Part shown: piece after piece, positions 12,243 through 22,875 of the stretch
Layout of the letters: each line of letters starts with the position of its first letter
Position numbering within the stretch: the stretch's first letter is position 1
NCBI RefSeq assembly: GCF_004216955.1
Contig: NZ_SGXL01000001.1
Coordinates: 1 to 64,000, forward strand
DNA from: Fictibacillus sp. BK138
GTDB taxonomy: Bacteria > Bacillota > Bacilli > Bacillales > Fictibacillaceae
Length of the DNA stretch: 64,000 nucleotides
Direction of reading: 5' to 3'
The notes under the pieces: model-generated
The model's database searches: none
What the model was told of the DNA's origin: nothing
What the model saw: the letters and a program-made list of their open reading frames with translations, nothing else
Made by a program: the position numbers and the translations under genes

Positions 12243-12590
12243 ATGAAGAAAGAGCAGCGCATCAAAAAAAATGAGGAATTTCAAGAAGTCTTCAAAAAAG
12301 GAAAATCAACGGCTAATCGCCAATTTGTTATATACAGCTTAAAAAAAGAGGATCAAGACGTTTTTCGCATTGGTCTGTCTGTCAGTAAAAAGGTAGGAAA
12401 AGCTGTTACGCGTAATCGCATCAAGCGCTCGGTTAAAGAGATTTTTCATAAATACAGCGAACAATTGCTGCCAGGCAGGGATTATGTTGTTATTGCGAGA
12501 ATACCGACAGCGAATATGGATTTTCATGAGATTGAAAAAAGCTTGCTTCACGTATTAAACCGAGCGAATGTTTTTAAAAAGAGGGTGTAA
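12243..12590 (+). CDS. rnpA: Ribonuclease P protein component
   Basis: RnpA binds the RNase P RNA and helps it process tRNA 5' leaders. The 115 residues start [13 protein letters not shown] and contain the RNA-binding RNR motif region [18 protein letters not shown] near residue 55. The ATG at 12243 matches the family start; a GTG at 12231 would add four residues but lies too close to the GGAG site. Confidence 0.96.
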   Translation: MKKEQRIKKNEEFQEVFKKGKSTANRQFVIYSLKKEDQDVFRIGLSVSKKVGKAVTRNRIKRSVKEIFHKYSEQLLPGRDYVVIARIPTANMDFHEIEKSLLHVLNRANVFKKRV

Positions 12591-12593
12591 GAA

Positions 12594-12821
12594 GTGAAAT
12601 CCTTATTTATAGGGATTATACGTTTTTACCAGCGGTGGATCTCACCGATGACTCCGCCTTCATGCCGCTTTTATCCGACTTGTTCGCATTACGGTATAGA
12701 AGCTTTCAGGCAGCACGGTGCAATAAAAGGACTTTGGCTGACGGTTATCCGGATTTTAAAGTGCCATCCTTTTCATCCCGGGGGCGTTGACCTCGTGCCT
12801 GAAAAAAGAGACAATAAATAA
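12594..12821 (+). CDS. yidD: Membrane protein insertion efficiency factor YidD
   Basis: This 75-residue protein has the YidD motif order: [11 protein letters not shown], then [11 protein letters not shown], and a C-terminal [11 protein letters not shown]. YidD is thought to assist YidC-dependent membrane insertion and is often encoded between rnpA and yidC, as here. It uses a GTG start three bases after the rnpA stop, consistent with translational coupling. Confidence 0.95.
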   Translation: MKSLFIGIIRFYQRWISPMTPPSCRFYPTCSHYGIEAFRQHGAIKGLWLTVIRILKCHPFHPGGVDLVPEKRDNK

Positions 12822-12859
12822 TTGAGATGAGATTTATGATTTTTAAGGAGGATAAGAGT

Positions 12860-13633
12860 GTGCGTAAGAAAATAGGTTTAATGATCGCCCTTTTCGCACT
12901 CATGGCTGTCCTGTCAGGATGTGGATCGATGAATGATCCTATCACAAAAGACAGCACGGGAATTTGGGACACATATTTTGTTTATCCATTATCATGGCTG
13001 ATCACATATTTTGCAGATCTGACTGGTGAAAATTATGGACTAGCTATCATTATTGTAACTTTATTGATTAGAACGGCTTTGCTTCCATTAATGATCAAGC
13101 AAACGAAAAGTTCTAAAGCGATGCAGGAAATTCAACCTGAAATTCAAAAACTGCGTGAAAAGTACAAATCAAAAGATGCTAACTCACAGCAAAAACTGCA
13201 GCAGGAAACAATGGCACTTTTCCAAAAGAATGGTGTAAATCCGCTTGCAGGTTGTTTACCATTACTTATTCAGATGCCTATTCTTTTAGGTTTCTACCAT
13301 GCAATCATGCGTACGGGAGAAATTGCTAACCACAATTTCCTTTGGTTCGATCTAGGGGAACCAGATCCTTTCTTTATTTTGCCGCTAGTTGCAGGTCTTA
13401 CAACATTCTTGCAGCAAAAAATTATGATGGGCGGAATGGACAATCCAAATCCGCAAATGAAGATGCTTTTATACATCATGCCAGTCATGATCGTTGTATT
13501 TGCGATTAATTTCCCAGCTGCATTATCTTTATATTGGGTGATCGGTAACATCTTCATGATTGCACAAACATATTTCATTACGACCCCAATGAAAAAGAAA
13601 GAAAATCAAGTTGATGGGGGAGCTAAAAAGTGA
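12860..13633 (+). CDS. spoIIIJ: Membrane protein insertase SpoIIIJ (YidC/Oxa1 family)
   Basis: YidC-family insertases place proteins in the cytoplasmic membrane; SpoIIIJ is the Bacillus paralog also needed for forespore sigma-G activation. The 257-residue protein begins with a lipoprotein signal peptide and lipobox LSGC (Cys21). The hallmark membrane arginine lies in [10 protein letters not shown], followed by a cytoplasmic coiled hairpin and further membrane helices. The GTG at 12860 has AGGAGG upstream; the longer reading frame from 12827 is unlikely. Its stop overlaps the jag start by four bases. Confidence 0.95.
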   Translation: MRKKIGLMIALFALMAVLSGCGSMNDPITKDSTGIWDTYFVYPLSWLITYFADLTGENYGLAIIIVTLLIRTALLPLMIKQTKSSKAMQEIQPEIQKLREKYKSKDANSQQKLQQETMALFQKNGVNPLAGCLPLLIQMPILLGFYHAIMRTGEIANHNFLWFDLGEPDPFFILPLVAGLTTFLQQKIMMGGMDNPNPQMKMLLYIMPVMIVVFAINFPAALSLYWVIGNIFMIAQTYFITTPMKKKENQVDGGAKK

Positions 13634-14262
13634 AAAAGGTACAGGTAACAGGGAAAACGGTTGAAGAAGCAGTAGAAGCAGCACTAGAACAACTTCAGAC
13701 TTCAAAAGATCAAGTAGAAGTGAAAATTCTTGAGGATTCCAAAAAAGGCTTTTTTGGACTCGGCGGGAAGCCGGCAGTTGTTGAAGTAACAGTAAAAGCT
13801 GATCCTGTTAAAACTGCGATCGAATACCTTCAGGATGTAACATCCAAGATGGGGGTACCCGTTACCATTTCTCAGCGGCAGGAAAACGATCACCTAGTGC
13901 TTGATTTAACCGGTGAAAAAATTGCGATTTTAATTGGAAAACGCGGACAAACGCTAAATGCGCTTCAGCTTTTAACAAATATGGTTGCAAACTCAGATCC
14001 AGAAACTAAGCATGTGAAAATTGTTCTAGATGCTGAAAATTATCGTACCAGACGGCAGGAATCGCTGGAACGTCTTGCTGAGCATTCCGCTCAAAAGGTG
14101 TTCATCACGAAAAAGAGCTTCGCGCTTGAACCGATGCCTGCTAATGAACGTAAAGTGATTCACTTAGCACTCAAAGAAAACCGGGATGTTGAAACGACGT
14201 CCGAAGGGGTAGAGCCATTCCGAAAAGTGGTTATCCGTCCCAAGAATACGATCAAGAGATAA
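13630..14262 (+). CDS. jag: RNA-binding protein Jag/KhpB
   Basis: The 210-residue protein has a Jag-N domain (about 1-50, with KKGFFGLGG), a KH domain (about 75-150, with [14 protein letters not shown]) and an R3H domain (about 150-208, with ERKVIHLAL). In Gram-positives KhpB is an RNA-binding protein tied to cell division and elongation. The GTG start overlaps the spoIIIJ stop (GTGA), so the two are translationally coupled as in Bacillus subtilis. Confidence 0.95.
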   Translation: MKKVQVTGKTVEEAVEAALEQLQTSKDQVEVKILEDSKKGFFGLGGKPAVVEVTVKADPVKTAIEYLQDVTSKMGVPVTISQRQENDHLVLDLTGEKIAILIGKRGQTLNALQLLTNMVANSDPETKHVKIVLDAENYRTRRQESLERLAEHSAQKVFITKKSFALEPMPANERKVIHLALKENRDVETTSEGVEPFRKVVIRPKNTIKR

Positions 14263-14264
14263 TG

Positions 14265-14297
14265 AAGCTTCAGAGGGTATTCCTCTGGGGCTTTTTA
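14265..14297 (+). terminator. Terminator after jag
   Basis: AGCTTCAGAGG and CCTCTGGGGCT form a stem with one mismatch, followed by TTTTTATTT. It ends the rnpA-yidD-spoIIIJ-jag unit. Confidence 0.75.
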
Positions 14298-14398
14298 TTT
14301 ACTGCGGGCTCATAATACGGTACACTATTTTTTATTGTGGATATTTATGTCCTTTTTTACGTAACAATTATCACAGCTGCCATTTAAGGTCATACTAA

Positions 14399-14426
14399 TT
14401 GATAAATAGATAGAGCGTTTTATAAG
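14399..14426 (+). promoter_or_regulatory. Probable mnmE promoter
   Basis: TTGATA (14399) and TATAAG (14421) are 16 nt apart, each one mismatch from the sigma-A consensus. The predicted 5' leader is short, reaching the mnmE ATG within about 15 nt. Confidence 0.6.
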
Positions 14427-14445
14427 GGAAGTTGAGGTGAAAAAA

Positions 14446-15822
14446 ATGGAATACGATACGATTACGGCTATTTCTACGCCGATGGGTGAAGGAGCAATTG
14501 CAATCGTGCGTCTTAGCGGTCCGGAAGCGGTATCGATCGCTGACCGTGTTTATAAAGGTTCAAAAGTGCTTGAAGAAGCTGACACACACACGATTCACTA
14601 TGGAAAACTGGTTGATCCGAAAACGAATCAAGCTGTAGAGGAAGTCATGGTAAGTGTAATGAGAGCTCCGCGAACTTTTACACGTGAAGATGTTGTGGAG
14701 ATCAACTGTCACGGCGGATTAGTTTCTGTTAATAGGGTTCTTCAACTCATTCTGCAGCAGGGAGCACGTTTAGCCGAACCAGGAGAATTTACGAAGCGTG
14801 CTTTTTTAAACGGACGAATCGATTTGTCACAAGCGGAAGCAGTTATGGACTTGATCAGAGCGAAGACAGACCGGGCCATGAACGTTGCGCTTAATCAGAT
14901 GGAAGGCCGCCTTTCATCTTTAGTCAGCAGACTAAGACAGACACTTTTAGAAACCATTGCCCACGTCGAAGTTAATATAGATTACCCAGAATACGATGCT
15001 GAAGAAATGACGCATTCATTATTAAATCATAATCTTTTAACGGTTAAAAAAGAGGTAGGGTCCATTTTGCAGACGGCTCAGCAAGGGAAGATTCTTCGCG
15101 AAGGATTATCTACGGCTATTATCGGACGTCCGAACGTAGGGAAGTCTTCGTTAATGAACGCTTTAGTTCATGAAAACAAAGCCATTGTTACAGATATAGC
15201 TGGGACTACAAGGGACGTTATCGAGGAGTATGTCAATGTAAGAGGTGTCCCTCTAAGGCTTGTGGATACGGCAGGCATCCGAGAAACAGAAGATATTGTT
15301 GAGAAAATCGGTGTTGAAAAATCACGAAAAGTATTAAAAGAAGCGGATTTGATTCTGCTCGTTTTAAACGGAAATGAACCGCTGTCCCATGAGGATGAGA
15401 ATTTATTCCGTGCAGCTGCAGGGCTGGATAAGATTGTGATCATAAACAAAACTGATTTAGAAACAAATCTGGATATAGACCAAGTGAAAGGTCTAGCGGA
15501 AGGTTCACCTGTTATTGCTACATCATTAGTTAAAGAAGAGGGAATAGATGAACTAGAACAAGCGATAGCGAATCTATTTTTTGCAGGCGGAATCGAAGCA
15601 CAAGATCTTACTTACGTATCAAACTCAAGACACATCGCATTGCTGCAGCAGACTATTCACCATATTGACGAAGCGTTAGGCGGGATTGAAGCTGATCTTC
15701 CAATAGATATGGTTCAGATCGATATTACGAGAGCATGGGAGATACTCGGTGAAATTGTAGGAGACACTGTTTCAGAAAGCTTAATCGATCAGCTCTTCTC
15801 ACAATTTTGTTTAGGAAAATAA
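14446..15822 (+). CDS. mnmE: tRNA modification GTPase MnmE
   Basis: MnmE works with MnmG to add the carboxymethylaminomethyl group to wobble U34 of certain tRNAs. The 458 residues comprise an N-terminal tetrahydrofolate-binding domain ([17 protein letters not shown]), a helical domain, an inserted G domain ([12 protein letters not shown] near 225, DTAG near 270) and the invariant C-terminal motif FCLGK with its catalytic-loop cysteine. The ATG at 14446 fits the family start and has GAGGTGA upstream; the GTG at 14437 lies inside that site. Confidence 0.97.
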   Translation: MEYDTITAISTPMGEGAIAIVRLSGPEAVSIADRVYKGSKVLEEADTHTIHYGKLVDPKTNQAVEEVMVSVMRAPRTFTREDVVEINCHGGLVSVNRVLQLILQQGARLAEPGEFTKRAFLNGRIDLSQAEAVMDLIRAKTDRAMNVALNQMEGRLSSLVSRLRQTLLETIAHVEVNIDYPEYDAEEMTHSLLNHNLLTVKKEVGSILQTAQQGKILREGLSTAIIGRPNVGKSSLMNALVHENKAIVTDIAGTTRDVIEEYVNVRGVPLRLVDTAGIRETEDIVEKIGVEKSRKVLKEADLILLVLNGNEPLSHEDENLFRAAAGLDKIVIINKTDLETNLDIDQVKGLAEGSPVIATSLVKEEGIDELEQAIANLFFAGGIEAQDLTYVSNSRHIALLQQTIHHIDEALGGIEADLPIDMVQIDITRAWEILGEIVGDTVSESLIDQLFSQFCLGK

Positions 15823-15843
15823 TAAAGAAGGAGGTAAGAACAC

Positions 15844-17730
15844 ATGGGATATAAAGCTGACATTTTTGACGTTATTGTTGTTGGTGCCGGGCATGCGGGT
15901 GTTGAAGCGGCTCTAGCGTCAGCTCGCATGGGTGCAAAAACACTTTGTCTTACGTTAAATTTAGATGCCGTAGCCTATATGCCTTGTAATCCGTCTGTCG
16001 GAGGACCGGCAAAAGGGATCGTAGTGCGTGAAGTGGATGCACTTGGCGGAGAAATGGCGCGGAACATTGATAAGACGCATATTCAAATGCGGATGCTGAA
16101 TACTGGTAAAGGCCCTGCGGTACGTGCACTGCGTGCTCAAGCGGATAAATATTTGTATCAGCATGAAATGAAGAAAACGATGGAAAATACTGAAAACCTT
16201 ACATTGCGTCAAGGGATGGTAGAACGTCTTATTATGGAAGGCGATGTATGTAAAGGTGTTATTACGAAGACGGGGGCAGAATACGAGGCAAAAGCCGTTG
16301 TATTAACAACGGGCACGTATTTAAGAGGAAAAATTATAATCGGTGAACTTGCTTATGAGAGCGGTCCGAACAATATGGCACCGTCCATTAATTTATCCTA
16401 TCACCTGCAGGAACTTGGATTTGATATGGTTCGCTTTAAAACCGGTACTCCACCGCGTGTTAACAGCAAAACCATTGATTATTCGAAAACGGAAATACAG
16501 CCTGGAGACGATGTTCCAAGAGCTTTTTCATACGAAACGACTGAATTTATTACAGACCAGCTTCCTTGCTGGCTGACTTACACGGGGGATGAAACGCACC
16601 AGCTGATCAACGGCAACCTTCACCGTTCACCGATGTATTCTGGAATGATCGAAGGAACTGGTCCTAGATATTGTCCGTCGATCGAAGATAAAATTGTACG
16701 TTTCAATGACAAGCCGCGCCATCAGATTTTCTTAGAGCCTGAAGGGAAAAACACAGAGGAAGTGTATGTGCAGGGCTTATCTACAAGTCTTCCTGAAGAT
16801 GTGCAGAAGAAAATCCTTGCTACGATTCCTGGTCTTGAAAAAGCGGAACTTATGCGTGCAGGCTATGCCATTGAATATGATGCAATCGTGCCAACTCAAT
16901 TATGGCCATCTCTTGAAACTAAAAAAGTGAGCGGCTTATTCACTGCAGGACAGCTGAACGGTACGAGCGGCTATGAAGAGGCAGCTGGACAAGGGCTTAT
17001 GGCAGGTATCAATGCTGCGTTAAAGGTAAAGGGGAAAGAACCGCTTATTCTTGATCGTTCTGAGGCTTATATTGGTGTGCTGATCGATGACCTGATCACA
17101 AAAGGAACGAATGAACCATACAGACTTTTAACATCGAGAGCGGAATACCGTCTTTTATTAAGACACGACAACGCTGATCTGCGATTAACGAAAAAAGGTT
17201 TTGAAATCGGACTGATACCGCAAGAACGTTACGAACGCTTTGAGGAGAAAAAAGCACAGATATCGATGGAAATTGAGCGTTTAGAGCATGTTTCAATCAA
17301 GCCATCTGAAGAGGTTCAGCAAGTTCTTGCAGAGGCCCATTCTTCAGCGCTGAAAGAACCGATGACAGCTGCAAATCTGCTTAAACGTCCTGAAGTAACT
17401 TATCCTGTGATCCAACGATTAGCACCTGCCGAAACACCTCTAAGCGAAACGGTTTCAGAGCAGGTCGAAATCCAAGTGAAGTATGCAGGTTACATTGATA
17501 AACAGCTTGCACAGGTAGAAAGAATGCGCAAGATGGAGAACAAGAAACTGCCTGTTGACCTTGATTATATGGCGATTAACGGTCTCGCAACAGAAGCGAA
17601 GCAAAAGCTGCATGAAGTACGTCCGCTTTCTGTAGGACAGGCATCACGAGTATCCGGGGTAAACCCAGCGGACATTTCGATTCTGCTGATTTACCTAGAA
17701 CAAGGCAAACTGGCTAAGATTGCACGTTAG
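15844..17730 (+). CDS. mnmG: tRNA U34 carboxymethylaminomethyl synthase MnmG
   Basis: MnmG is the FAD-dependent partner of MnmE. The 628 residues begin with the Rossmann motif [14 protein letters not shown], contain the family motif [11 protein letters not shown] near residue 47 and the [16 protein letters not shown] block near 370, and have a C-terminal helical domain that contacts MnmE. An AGGAGGTAAG ribosome binding site precedes the ATG, 21 nt after the mnmE stop, so the pair is co-transcribed. Confidence 0.97.
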   Translation: MGYKADIFDVIVVGAGHAGVEAALASARMGAKTLCLTLNLDAVAYMPCNPSVGGPAKGIVVREVDALGGEMARNIDKTHIQMRMLNTGKGPAVRALRAQADKYLYQHEMKKTMENTENLTLRQGMVERLIMEGDVCKGVITKTGAEYEAKAVVLTTGTYLRGKIIIGELAYESGPNNMAPSINLSYHLQELGFDMVRFKTGTPPRVNSKTIDYSKTEIQPGDDVPRAFSYETTEFITDQLPCWLTYTGDETHQLINGNLHRSPMYSGMIEGTGPRYCPSIEDKIVRFNDKPRHQIFLEPEGKNTEEVYVQGLSTSLPEDVQKKILATIPGLEKAELMRAGYAIEYDAIVPTQLWPSLETKKVSGLFTAGQLNGTSGYEEAAGQGLMAGINAALKVKGKEPLILDRSEAYIGVLIDDLITKGTNEPYRLLTSRAEYRLLLRHDNADLRLTKKGFEIGLIPQERYERFEEKKAQISMEIERLEHVSIKPSEEVQQVLAEAHSSALKEPMTAANLLKRPEVTYPVIQRLAPAETPLSETVSEQVEIQVKYAGYIDKQLAQVERMRKMENKKLPVDLDYMAINGLATEAKQKLHEVRPLSVGQASRVSGVNPADISILLIYLEQGKLAKIAR

Positions 17731-17735
17731 AAGTA

Positions 17736-17853
17736 GTTGGTTTCTGTTCGAGGATGCTCGCTTTCCGTAGGGGCGTGAGGTGAGCCTCCCTATCAGCGGG
17801 GTCTCACATGCACGCTGTTCCCGCTGGAGTCTTGCGCCTTGCGCTCAATCAAC
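17736..17853 (-). repeat. Dispersed GC-rich structured repeat, copy R3
   Basis: A shorter, somewhat decayed copy in minus orientation between mnmG and rsmG. It starts six bases after the mnmG stop. The inner stem (GTGAGACCCC with GGGAGGCTCAC) is kept, while the outer end reads GGTTTC instead of GATTTC. Confidence 0.8.
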
Positions 17854-17896
17854 TCTGATCAACGAAGGGTCTTCAAAAAAGGGGGACGCAACAAAA

Positions 17897-18613
17897 ATGA
17901 ATATCGAGATGTTTCAAACTTCCCTGAAGGAAAAGGGAATCGAGTTATCAGAAAAACAGCTGTCACAATTCGAAAACTATTTTCATTTGCTTGTTGAATG
18001 GAATGAAAAAATGAATTTAACGGGGATTACAGAAAAAGAAGAAGTGTATTTAAAGCACTTTTATGATTCTGTTACAGCAGCGTTTTATTTTAATTTTAAT
18101 CAGGACATTACGGTGTGTGATGTTGGAGCAGGAGCTGGTTTCCCTGCTATACCGCTCAAGATCTGTTTTCCTGAGATCAAGTTAACTGTTGTGGACTCTT
18201 TGAATAAACGAATTGGTTTCTTAGAGCATGTTGTAAAAGAACTTGGATTAGAGGATGTTTCAATGTACCATGATCGAGCAGAAACATTTGCTCACAGACC
18301 AGAATTCAGGCAGCAGTTTGATCTTGTTATGGCAAGAGCAGTTGCCCGACTATCAGTTTTATCCGAGTTATGCTTGCCGCTTGTGAAAAAAGGCGGTCAT
18401 TTCCTTGGGATGAAAGGTGCAAATCTTCCTGAAGAAGTGAAAGAAGGCGAAAAAGCGGTAAAGCTTTTAGGAGGAAAGATTGAAGATGTTCATTCTTTCT
18501 TGCTTCCAATCGAAGAAAGCGAAAGAAATATTGTCATTATCGAAAAAGTTAATGAGACGCCTAAAAAGTTCCCGCGCAAACCTGGAACTCCTAACAAGTC
18601 ACCGATTCAATAA
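17897..18613 (+). CDS. rsmG: 16S rRNA (guanine-N7) methyltransferase RsmG
   Basis: RsmG methylates G527 of 16S rRNA using S-adenosylmethionine; its loss gives low-level streptomycin resistance. The 238 residues contain the SAM-binding loop [16 protein letters not shown] near 78 and the acidic motif VDSLNKR near 102. The ATG at 17897 has a GGGGGA site and matches the family start; the frame extends 39 codons further upstream only by reading through repeat R3. Confidence 0.96.
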   Translation: MNIEMFQTSLKEKGIELSEKQLSQFENYFHLLVEWNEKMNLTGITEKEEVYLKHFYDSVTAAFYFNFNQDITVCDVGAGAGFPAIPLKICFPEIKLTVVDSLNKRIGFLEHVVKELGLEDVSMYHDRAETFAHRPEFRQQFDLVMARAVARLSVLSELCLPLVKKGGHFLGMKGANLPEEVKEGEKAVKLLGGKIEDVHSFLLPIEESERNIVIIEKVNETPKKFPRKPGTPNKSPIQ

Positions 18614-18625
18614 AAAAACTGTCTG

Positions 18626-18641
18626 TGTTTCACGTGAAACA
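18626..18641. other. parS centromere site
   Basis: The 16-bp palindrome TGTTTCACGTGAAACA is a perfect match to the parS consensus, the ParB (Spo0J) nucleation site. It lies between rsmG and noc. Confidence 0.93.
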
Positions 18642-18742
18642 CAGGTGTTACATAAAAGAAAGATTTTTACAGACTTGCAGGATTTTAGGACTAGTGGGAA
18701 GAAATAGATTAACAGGCAGATTACAAAAGGTGGTGTATTCGC

Positions 18743-19606
18743 ATGAAGCATCCTTTTTCACGTTTATTCGGCATCGGCGAAAAGAGCCAGCAGACATTAG
18801 ATCCAGAACCAGCTGAAAAAAACGACAACGAAGAAGTACTTCAAATTCCGGTTCAGTATATTATTCCAAACCGGTTTCAGCCCAGAACGGTTTTTATAGA
18901 TGAACGAATTGAAGAATTGTCACAAACCATCGAAGCTCACGGCATCATTCAGCCTATTGTTGTTCGCGTTATTGGAGAAGACCAGTATGAACTGATTGCG
19001 GGAGAACGCAGATGGAGAGCTGTCCAAAAACTTGGCTGGGAGAAGATTCCTGCTATCGTAAAGGAAATGGACGATTCACAAACAGCGTCTGTAGCTCTTA
19101 TTGAAAACCTTCAGCGGGAAGAATTAACAGCGATTGAAGAAGCAATGGCCTACGCCAAGCTGCTGGAATTACATGGACTTACACAAGAAGGACTGGCGCA
19201 AAAGCTAGGCAAAGGCCAGTCAACGATTGCAAATAAACTTAGATTATTAAAGCTCCCTCAATCCATTCAAGATGCTCTCTTGCAAAAGAAGATTACAGAA
19301 CGTCACGCAAGAGCTTTGATCGTCTTAAAGACACCAGAGAAAATGGAATTGGTCCTAGGAGAGATTCTTGAAAAACAATTAAATGTTAAACAGACGGAAG
19401 ACCGAGTGAAAAGAATGATCGAGTCTGAAACCGCAGAGAAAAAACCTCAGGCGCGCCGCAAGTCTTACAGTAAGGACATGCGCCTTGCGATCAATACAGT
19501 AAGACAATCAGTAGATATGGTCGTTCAAAGCGGACTTTCTATTGATACTGAAGAAGAAGAGCACGAAGAGTTCTATCAATTCACCATTCGAATCCCTAAA
19601 AATTAA
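18743..19606 (+). CDS. noc: Nucleoid occlusion protein Noc
   Basis: Noc is a ParB-family protein that binds Noc sites and the membrane to keep the division septum off the nucleoid. The 287 residues begin with a short amphipathic segment [14 protein letters not shown], the membrane-targeting motif of Noc, then a ParB/CTPase domain ([24 protein letters not shown]) and a helix-turn-helix DNA-binding region near 150-175. The N-terminal helix and the position between rsmG and parA separate it from Spo0J. Confidence 0.95.
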   Translation: MKHPFSRLFGIGEKSQQTLDPEPAEKNDNEEVLQIPVQYIIPNRFQPRTVFIDERIEELSQTIEAHGIIQPIVVRVIGEDQYELIAGERRWRAVQKLGWEKIPAIVKEMDDSQTASVALIENLQREELTAIEEAMAYAKLLELHGLTQEGLAQKLGKGQSTIANKLRLLKLPQSIQDALLQKKITERHARALIVLKTPEKMELVLGEILEKQLNVKQTEDRVKRMIESETAEKKPQARRKSYSKDMRLAINTVRQSVDMVVQSGLSIDTEEEEHEEFYQFTIRIPKN

Positions 19607-19614
19607 GAGTTAAG

Positions 19615-19646
19615 ACCATCAGCTTTTTATAGCTGATGGTTTTTTG
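19615..19646 (+). terminator. Terminator after noc
   Basis: ACCATCAGC pairs perfectly with GCTGATGGT around an eight-base loop, followed by TTTTTTG. Confidence 0.85.
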
Positions 19647-19742
19647 TATTATTTCCTCGAAAAAATTGCTCTTTTATAAATGCTCATCCTTAAAGTGTTT
19701 TTGCTTTTTAATATTTTTTTTGGATCCCCACTTCTTCGACAA

Positions 19743-19870
19743 GTTGATTGGAGTGCAAGGTGCGAGACTCCTGCGGGATCAGCGGGACAGGTGAGATCCC
19801 TTAAGCGCGAATCGATAGGGAGGCTCACCGCACGCCCCGCGGAAAGCGAGCACCTGGAGCGGAAATCAAC
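19743..19870 (+). repeat. Dispersed GC-rich structured repeat, copy R4
   Basis: A well-preserved copy between the noc terminator and parA. The ends are GTTGATTGGAG and GGAAATCAAC. The inner stem uses TCCCT with AGGGA, different bases from other copies but still paired. Apparent reading frames on both strands here are repeat-derived. Between this copy and parA I see only AT-rich sequence. Confidence 0.88.
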
Positions 19871-20043
19871 CACTTCCAAGAGCAGCGAATTTTGTACAAA
19901 CATAATTTCTAGAAGCTTTTTGTTTTTTATAAAAAACACCTCAGAAAAAATCTTTATTTTTCATTATTTCAATAAGTTATTTTAAAATCTTCATGATAGA
20001 ATAATAGATAATTGATTGTTCATAAAGTGAGGTAGGTGACAAC

Positions 20044-20817
20044 GTGGCGAAGATCATTGCAGTAGCCAACCAGAAAGGCGGAGTCGGAAAAACGACTACG
20101 TCAGTCAACCTTGGTGCATGCTTAGCGTATTTCGGTAAAAAGGTATTGCTAGTAGATATAGATCCTCAAGGTAACGCGACAAGCGGTGTAGGAGTAGACA
20201 AAGGAGATATTGATCAATGTATCTACAATGTCTTAGTTGAGGATGTGGAAGTTAAAGATGTAATTGTCGAAACGATCTGTGAAGGACTACATATTCTCCC
20301 TTCTACTATTCAGTTAGCAGGAGCGGAGATCGAGCTTGTACCGACGATTTCAAGGGAAGTACGATTAAAAAGAGCACTTGATCAGGTAAGCTCAAATTAT
20401 GATTTTATTATTATCGATTGCCCGCCATCTCTTGGTCTGCTAACGATCAACTCTTTAACAGCATCAGATTCTGTCATAATACCGGTGCAATGTGAATATT
20501 ACGCACTTGAAGGGCTTAGCCAGCTGTTAAACACAGTACGTCTTGTGCAAAAGCATTTAAATACCGATCTTATGATTGATGGTGTACTGCTAACAATGCT
20601 TGACGCCCGAACGAACCTAGGGATTCAAGTCATTGAAGAAGTGAAAAAATATTTTCAAGATAAAGTGTATGAAACGATCATACCAAGAAATGTTAGACTA
20701 TCAGAAGCGCCAAGTCATGGAAAACCGATTATTATTTATGATCCTAAATCCCGGGGTGCAGATGTTTATTTAGATTTTGCGAAGGAAGTGATTGGCATTG
20801 GCGAAAGGGTTAGGTAA
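20044..20817 (+). CDS. parA: Chromosome partitioning ATPase ParA (Soj)
   Basis: Soj is a Walker-type ATPase that cooperates with ParB in origin segregation and regulates DnaA. The 257 residues start with the deviant Walker A box NQKGGVGKTTT, have a VDIDPQGNAT block near 40 and a Walker B region FIIIDCPPSLG near 122. It uses a GTG start behind GAGGTAGGTGAC. The end overlaps the start of parB by about 20 bases, so the two are coupled. Confidence 0.96.
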   Translation: MAKIIAVANQKGGVGKTTTSVNLGACLAYFGKKVLLVDIDPQGNATSGVGVDKGDIDQCIYNVLVEDVEVKDVIVETICEGLHILPSTIQLAGAEIELVPTISREVRLKRALDQVSSNYDFIIIDCPPSLGLLTINSLTASDSVIIPVQCEYYALEGLSQLLNTVRLVQKHLNTDLMIDGVLLTMLDARTNLGIQVIEEVKKYFQDKVYETIIPRNVRLSEAPSHGKPIIIYDPKSRGADVYLDFAKEVIGIGERVR

Positions 20818-21628
20818 AGGGCTTGGAGCGTTAATAAAAAATGAAGAAGAACACGTCCAAGAAGTCAGTGTAAAAGAACTAAGACCGAATCCGTATCAGC
20901 CCCGAAAAGTTTTCGATCAAAAAGCGATTGACGAGCTGAAGGAATCCATTCAAGAACATGGAATATTGCAGCCGATCTTGGCTAGGAAAAGCATAAAGGG
21001 CTATGAGATCATCCTTGGAGAGCGAAGGTTCCGAGCTGCATCAGAAGTGGGTCTTAAGACTGTTCCTGTTATCATAAAAGACTATTCAGAAGAAAAAATG
21101 ATGGAAGTAGCGCTGATCGAGAACCTTCAGCGGGAAGATTTAAACCCTGTGGAAGAGGCTCAAGCTTACCAGAAGCTAATAGACCATCTTAAACTTACGC
21201 AAGAAGAATTGGCCTCTAGAGTCGGAAAAAGCCGTCCGCACATTGCGAACCACATCCGCCTCTTGCAGCTGCCGAAACCCGTTCTAGAGCTTTTATCCAA
21301 TGGCTTGATTACGATGGGACACGGCCGCGCATTACTTGGACTTAAGAAAAAATCAAAAATGCAGCAGGTCGTTCAGCGGATTACCGATGACGGGTTAAAT
21401 GTAAGGCAGCTCGAGAAGCTCATTCAAGACATCAATATGAATGTTTCACGTGGAACAAAAAAGAAAACAGTTCAAACGAACGTGTTTTTTAAAGAGAAGG
21501 AATCATCATTGCGAGATCGTTTTGGTACAAGCGTTTCTATCAAAAAGTCAAAACGCAAAGGGAAAATAGAAATCGAGTTCTTTTCTCAGGATGATTTAGA
21601 ACGAATTTTAGATCTTTTAGAAAAGTAG
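20798..21628 (+). CDS. parB: Chromosome partitioning protein ParB (Spo0J)
   Basis: ParB is a CTPase clamp that loads at parS, spreads, and recruits SMC. The 276 residues start LAKGLGKGLGALI, have the CTP-binding motifs GERRFRAA and ENLQREDL, a helix-turn-helix near 130-155 that reads parS, and a C-terminal dimerisation domain ending in DLERILDLLEK. Two in-frame TTG codons (20792, 20798) are possible; the second matches the family start. An internal parS site lies at 21442. Confidence 0.96.
   Translation: MAKGLGKGLGALIKNEEEHVQEVSVKELRPNPYQPRKVFDQKAIDELKESIQEHGILQPILARKSIKGYEIILGERRFRAASEVGLKTVPVIIKDYSEEKMMEVALIENLQREDLNPVEEAQAYQKLIDHLKLTQEELASRVGKSRPHIANHIRLLQLPKPVLELLSNGLITMGHGRALLGLKKKSKMQQVVQRITDDGLNVRQLEKLIQDINMNVSRGTKKKTVQTNVFFKEKESSLRDRFGTSVSIKKSKRKGKIEIEFFSQDDLERILDLLEK
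21442..21457. other. parS site inside parB
   Basis: TGTTTCACGTGGAACA differs from the parS palindrome at one position. A parS within the parB coding region is also known in Bacillus subtilis. Confidence 0.85.
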
Positions 21629-21630
21629 TT

Positions 21631-21659
21631 GAAACCATCGATAAGGTGGTTTCTTTTTT
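21631..21659 (+). terminator. Terminator after parB
   Basis: GAAACCATC pairs with GGTGGTTTC (one G-T) and is followed by TTTTTTA. Confidence 0.8.
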
Positions 21660-21711
21660 ACACTATAGGTTATTTGTAAAGTAGTTCTCAACATGCAAGG
21701 AGGAAGAGTAT

Positions 21712-22863
21712 TTGTCTATCATCTATTTTGACCATGCGGCAACCTCATATCCAAAACCCAAGGGAGTTATCGAAGCTGTTGGACAAGCTGTTAACTTAGG
21801 AAATCCTGGCCGCGGCGGCCATTTCTTGTCTAAAGAAGCCTCAAGAGTTGTTACAGATGCAAGAGATGAGATCGCTTCCTTCTTTGGCTGTGAGTCTGCA
21901 AAATCGGTCATTTTTACGAAGAGTGCGACTGAAGCAGTCAATCTTGTATTAAAAGGGTATCCTTGGCAAACAGGGGATCACATTATTGCTTCTGGCTTTG
22001 AGCATAACGCTGTCTATCGGACTCTCCATTTTCTTGAAAAAACACTAGGCATCAGCGTCACTTATCTACAAGGCGATGAAGCACTCCATAAAGAGAACAT
22101 CATCTCTAACATCAAAGAGAACACCAGGTTATTGGTATGTACACACGGATCGAATGTGGATGGAACACTCTTACCGGCAGATATATGGGGCGGTGTTTCA
22201 AAAGAATATAAATTAAAATTACTCGTGGATGCTGCTCAGACAGCTGGTGTTCATCCCATTCATATGGAAGATGATCATATTGATTATTTAGCGGTACCAG
22301 GTCATAAAGGGTTATTAGGTCCGCAAGGCATAGGAATGCTGCTCATAAACAATAAAGAAACGCTGCTTTCTCCATTGATTTACGGCGGCACAGGAACATT
22401 CTCTGAACTTCCTGATCAGCCAGAAGAACTGCCTTACAGGCTGGAGAGCGGGACATTGAATGTTTCTGGAATAGCAGGAGTTCATGCAGGTGTTAAAGAG
22501 GTCATAGATAGAGGATTAAAGAACATTCAAAAGCATGAAGAAGAGATACTTTTTGATTTTCTGAAGCAAATCGAATCTATACCTGAAGTAAGCATAACGA
22601 AACCTGCTTCATTTCCGGATCGGCTACCGGTTATCTCGTTAAGAGTGAAAGGGCTGGATGTTCATGAAATCGCTGTGATTTTAGATGAACATTACAATAT
22701 TGCTGTAAGAGCCGGACTGCATTGTGCACCGCTTGCTCACAGTCGGACAGGAAGAAATAATGAAGGAGCTTTGCGAATCAGCTTCGGTTATACCACTACA
22801 AAAGATGAAGTAAACACTTTAATCAGGGCTTTAAAGGAAATCATCAATGGTCTACTAGGATAG
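21712..22863 (+). CDS. Class V aminotransferase, cysteine desulfurase-like
   Basis: This is a pyridoxal-phosphate enzyme of the cysteine desulfurase/selenocysteine lyase type, 383 residues. Visible motifs are the start IYFDHAATSYPKP, the cofactor lysine in VPGHKGLLGPQG near residue 200, and a conserved cysteine in GLHCAPLAHSRTG near 340 that would carry the persulfide. Such enzymes release sulfur from cysteine as alanine plus enzyme-bound persulfide; the acceptor cannot be deduced. TTG start behind AAGGAGG. DUF554 follows 12 nt later. Confidence 0.85.
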   Translation: MSIIYFDHAATSYPKPKGVIEAVGQAVNLGNPGRGGHFLSKEASRVVTDARDEIASFFGCESAKSVIFTKSATEAVNLVLKGYPWQTGDHIIASGFEHNAVYRTLHFLEKTLGISVTYLQGDEALHKENIISNIKENTRLLVCTHGSNVDGTLLPADIWGGVSKEYKLKLLVDAAQTAGVHPIHMEDDHIDYLAVPGHKGLLGPQGIGMLLINNKETLLSPLIYGGTGTFSELPDQPEELPYRLESGTLNVSGIAGVHAGVKEVIDRGLKNIQKHEEEILFDFLKQIESIPEVSITKPASFPDRLPVISLRVKGLDVHEIAVILDEHYNIAVRAGLHCAPLAHSRTGRNNEGALRISFGYTTTKDEVNTLIRALKEIINGLLG

Positions 22864-22875
22864 GAGATAAATGAC

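Noticed and set aside
14281-14400. DnaA-box cluster between jag and mnmE
   Set aside because: Only one weak box (TGTGGATAT near 14336) is visible, not enough for a cluster.
17780-17896. N-terminal extension of rsmG by 39 codons
   Set aside because: The extension is translated repeat R3; the internal ATG at 17897 has a ribosome binding site and gives the family's usual length.
19649-19985. Open reading frames on both strands between noc and parA
   Set aside because: They are produced by the GC-rich repeat R4; the same peptides (such as LTARPAESE) recur at other copies of the repeat.
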